Shown: positions 6,491 through 8,301 of the stretch, one piece after another
How the letters are laid out: each line of letters begins with the position of its first letter
Numbering within the stretch: the stretch's first letter is position 1
Assembly: GCA_039934875.1 (NCBI GenBank)
Contig: JBDTLH010000391.1
Location: 1-8,301, forward strand
Length of the DNA: 8,301 nucleotides
Source of the DNA: JBDTLH01 sp039934875
GTDB lineage: Bacteria; Acidobacteriota; Terriglobia; Terriglobales; Acidobacteriaceae
Direction of reading: 5' to 3'
Notes under the pieces: generated by a model
The model's input: the letters and a program-made list of their open reading frames with translations, nothing else
What the model was told of the DNA's origin: nothing
Databases searched by the model: none
Program-made: the position numbers and the translations under genes

Positions 6491-6511
6491 CCCGAAAGTC
6501 GCAGCTTCGGG
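6491..6511. repeat. Small inverted repeat CCCGAA-N9-TTCGGG
   Basis: Perfect 6-base arms (6491-6496 and 6506-6511) with a 9-base spacer lie about 30 bp before the candidate tig -35 element. No T-run follows on either strand. It could be an upstream regulatory site for tig or a chance hairpin. Confidence 0.22.
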
Positions 6512-6539
6512 CATTGCGTTGGCATTCAGCCGCGCAAGT

Positions 6540-6569
6540 TTGACCGTCGGTTCGTCCGCGCTTTACCAT
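6540..6569 (+). promoter_or_regulatory. Candidate sigma-70 promoter for tig-clpP
   Basis: TTGACC (6540-6545) matches five of six -35 consensus bases. After an 18-bp spacer, TACCAT (6564-6569) matches four of six -10 bases. Transcription would begin near 6576, giving a leader of about 70 bases before tig. The elements are visible; use as a promoter is inference. Confidence 0.4.
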
Positions 6570-6645
6570 GAAGCTTCGCATCCGCGGCCATCGTCATCAA
6601 AGATGGGACAGGAAAATGAAATCGAATTGATTTGTTCTGGAAGGT

Positions 6646-8028
6646 ATGCATTTGAGCCCTGCTGAAACCAAGACCCCCACCGAAACTCCCGCGGAAGCCT
6701 CCCCGGACCACGCCCATGAACATCAGCCGGAAATCATAGGGCCCCGCTCCGAGTGCGAGCGCGAGATTACCATCGAGGTGCCCAAGGAAGTAGTGCGGCA
6801 GGAGACCGATACCGTCCTTGCCAAGTATCAAAAATTGGCACGCGTCCCGGGATTTCGCAAAGGTAAGGTCCCGCTCTCCCTCATACAGCGCCAGTTTGCC
6901 AAGGACATCAAGCAGGAGATCATCGAGAAGCTGGTCCCAAGATTTATACAGCAACAAACCCGGGAGCAGAACCTGACGCCGATCTCGCAACCCCGCATCA
7001 CCGATCTGCATGCCCCCGATCTGGATGCTCCCGAGGGCGACGTCCTGAGCTTTACCGCCGTCTTCGAAATCATGCCCGATGTGCAGCTTGGGGACTACAA
7101 GTCCCATGGGGTGCACCAGCCCCGCGCGGAAGCCACCGACGACGAAGTGAACCAGGAGATCGAATCATTGCGCGAACGCCAGGCGAGCTACGACGCGGTG
7201 GAGGAAGATCGCGCGCTCGAGGACGGAGACTACGCCTCGATCAACTTTGAAGGCAATCCTAAGCTCAACGAGGGCGAAGCAGCAGGCCCGGGTTCGGAGC
7301 CGGCAACCATGGAGGACGTGCTGGTGGAGATTGGCGGCGTCAATACCGTCCCGGAGTTCACGGAAAACCTGCGCGGCGCGAAAGCCGGCGAAGAGCGGAC
7401 ATTCGACGTGGTCTATCCCAGCGACTTTGCGGAGCCACGGCTAGCGGGACGGACCGTCTCTTATAACGCCAAAGTGAATGGAATCAAGCGCAAGTCTCTG
7501 CCGGAGCTGAACGATGATTTCGCCAGCGAGCTCGGCAAGTTCGAGAATCTCGAGGACTTGAAGCAGCAACTGCGCAATGACATGCGCGAGCAGAAGCAGT
7601 CCGCGGCGGAGACGCAGGCCAAGGACAAACTGCTCGATTATCTGATAGCAAACTCGAAATTCCCCGTGCCCGAGAGCTTCATCGCTCAACAGATCGATGT
7701 TCGCCTCAACCGCGGCTTGCAGGCGCTGGCGCAGCAGGGCATGAAGCCCGACGACATGCGCAAGCTGAATCTGGAGCGGCTGCGCGGCGGCCAGCGCGAT
7801 GCCGCCATCCGCGAGGTGCGGGCGGCGATGCTGCTCGATAAGATCGCCGACACCGAGAAGATCGAGGTCAGCGATGAAGAACTCGACCATGACATTCAAG
7901 CGCTCGCCGTACATTCCGGCGAGGACTACACCGGATTGCACGCACGCTTGACGCGCGACGGATCGCTCGAGCGCATCCGCGAGCGCATGCGCAATGAAAA
8001 AACGCTGAACCACTTACTGCAATCGTAA
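6646..8028 (+). CDS. tig: Trigger factor, ribosome-associated chaperone and peptidyl-prolyl isomerase
   Basis: The 460-residue protein has the three trigger-factor domains. The ribosome-binding domain (about 35-150) carries the signature GFRKGKVP (69-76), which docks at ribosomal protein L23. The FKBP-like prolyl isomerase domain (about 190-285) runs from EDGDYASINFEG to VNGIKRKSLPELNDDFA. The helical C-terminal chaperone domain fills the rest (about 290-460). It acts co-translationally in the cytoplasm on nascent chains. Two features differ from the E. coli form: about 30 extra N-terminal residues rich in Pro, Glu, Thr and His before the usual CEREITIEV start of the fold, and a longer Gly/Glu/Pro-rich loop at about 204-222 in the isomerase domain. 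The start is ambiguous. GGAAGG (6639-6644) is only one base from the ATG at 6646 but seven bases from an in-frame TTG at 6652. clpP follows 46 bp downstream, the common tig-clpP order. Confidence 0.97.
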   Translation: MHLSPAETKTPTETPAEASPDHAHEHQPEIIGPRSECEREITIEVPKEVVRQETDTVLAKYQKLARVPGFRKGKVPLSLIQRQFAKDIKQEIIEKLVPRFIQQQTREQNLTPISQPRITDLHAPDLDAPEGDVLSFTAVFEIMPDVQLGDYKSHGVHQPRAEATDDEVNQEIESLRERQASYDAVEEDRALEDGDYASINFEGNPKLNEGEAAGPGSEPATMEDVLVEIGGVNTVPEFTENLRGAKAGEERTFDVVYPSDFAEPRLAGRTVSYNAKVNGIKRKSLPELNDDFASELGKFENLEDLKQQLRNDMREQKQSAAETQAKDKLLDYLIANSKFPVPESFIAQQIDVRLNRGLQALAQQGMKPDDMRKLNLERLRGGQRDAAIREVRAAMLLDKIADTEKIEVSDEELDHDIQALAVHSGEDYTGLHARLTRDGSLERIRERMRNEKTLNHLLQS

Positions 8029-8074
8029 TCGCAACTTAACTGCACCCGGCACCGAAAGGGCAAAAAGGACAGAT

Positions 8075-8301
8075 ATGGCTCTCGTACCCATGGTCGTCGA
8101 GCAAACCAGTCGTGGAGAGCGCGCATACGACATCTTCTCCAGGCTGTTGCGCGACAATATTATCTTTCTTGGTACTCCCATCGACGACACCATTGCCAAT
8201 CTCATTATTGCGCAGATGCTGTTTCTGGCCGCCGAGGACCCGGAAAAGGACATCCAGCTTTACATCAATTCACCGGGCGGATCCATATCCGCGGGCATGG
8301 C
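8075..8301 (+). CDS. clpP: ATP-dependent Clp protease proteolytic subunit ClpP (5' part, cut by window edge)
   Basis: The first 75 codons are present, beginning MALVPMVVEQTSRGERAYDI, the near-invariant ClpP N-terminus whose leading residues form the propeptide and axial loops. LLRDNIIFLGTPI, LFLAAEDPEKDIQLYINSPGGS (oxyanion-hole glycines 68-69) and ISAGM follow. The catalytic serine, histidine and aspartate lie beyond the window, so activity cannot be checked. ClpP forms a double heptameric barrel that degrades proteins unfolded by ClpX or ClpA/C. The ATG follows AAGGA (8065-8069) at five bases. The 46-bp gap after tig and the shared strand point to co-transcription; clpX is expected next from the known gene order. 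Confidence 0.98.
   Translation, partial: MALVPMVVEQTSRGERAYDIFSRLLRDNIIFLGTPIDDTIANLIIAQMLFLAAEDPEKDIQLYINSPGGSISAGM

Larger units (their letters stand above)
6238..6645. other. 408-bp divergent intergenic region between rpoD and tig
   Basis: No convincing protein gene lies here; the one short frame spanning 6231-6419 has no ribosome binding site or recognisable product. The left part should hold the rpoD promoter and leader and the right part the tig promoter and leader. Visible elements are listed separately: a leader stem next to the rpoD ribosome binding site, a 17-base inverted repeat at 6348-6364, an AT-rich candidate rpoD promoter around 6376-6402, two small hairpins (6446-6467 and 6491-6511), and a candidate tig promoter at 6540-6569. 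Confidence 0.7.

Overview
The window is a piece of bacterial chromosome, probably from an Acidobacteriota (Terriglobia-like) genome. That guess rests on the moderately high GC content, the style of the AraC regulator N-terminus (a GPPL...VDLIW pattern), the CHASE3-PAS-PAS kinase, and the sequences of RpoD and trigger factor. It is an inference from family resemblance; no ribosomal RNA or other decisive marker is present.

Layout. Bases 1-34 hold a short direct repeat. From 35 to 1402 two minus-strand genes may form an operon: an AraC-type regulator, then a small VOC (glyoxalase-fold) protein, with a possible 10-codon leader ORF in between whose stop overlaps the VOC start. A 72-bp divergent spacer, with a perfect 18-bp palindrome covering the next gene's ribosome binding site, leads to a plus-strand histidine phosphatase (1475-2164). 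It converges, with only 3 bp between stop codons, on a large membrane sensor histidine kinase (2168-4375, minus). Upstream of the kinase, on the same strand, is the housekeeping sigma factor gene rpoD (4522-6237, minus). The 146-bp gap between them carries inverted copies of a GTCACGGG motif that also occurs at bases 1-30, and a segment resembling a decayed tRNA 3' half. A 408-bp divergent intergenic region (6238-6645) separates rpoD from tig (trigger factor) and clpP, which read rightwards. clpP runs off the right edge.

How the genes relate. tig and clpP form the start of the widely conserved tig-clpP(-clpX) protein quality-control cluster: a ribosome-bound folding chaperone followed by the proteolytic core of the Clp protease. 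rpoD directs bulk transcription. The kinase is an orphan here, with no response regulator beside it. The AraC/VOC pair looks like a small accessory unit of unknown substrate.

No mobile element, CRISPR array, complete tRNA, rRNA or new multi-gene system is visible. Most of the window is ordinary housekeeping sequence. The points worth a second look are short non-coding signals: the palindrome over a ribosome binding site, the overlapping leader ORF, the dispersed GTCACGGG repeats, the tRNA-like segment, the rpoD leader structures and the tig start choice.
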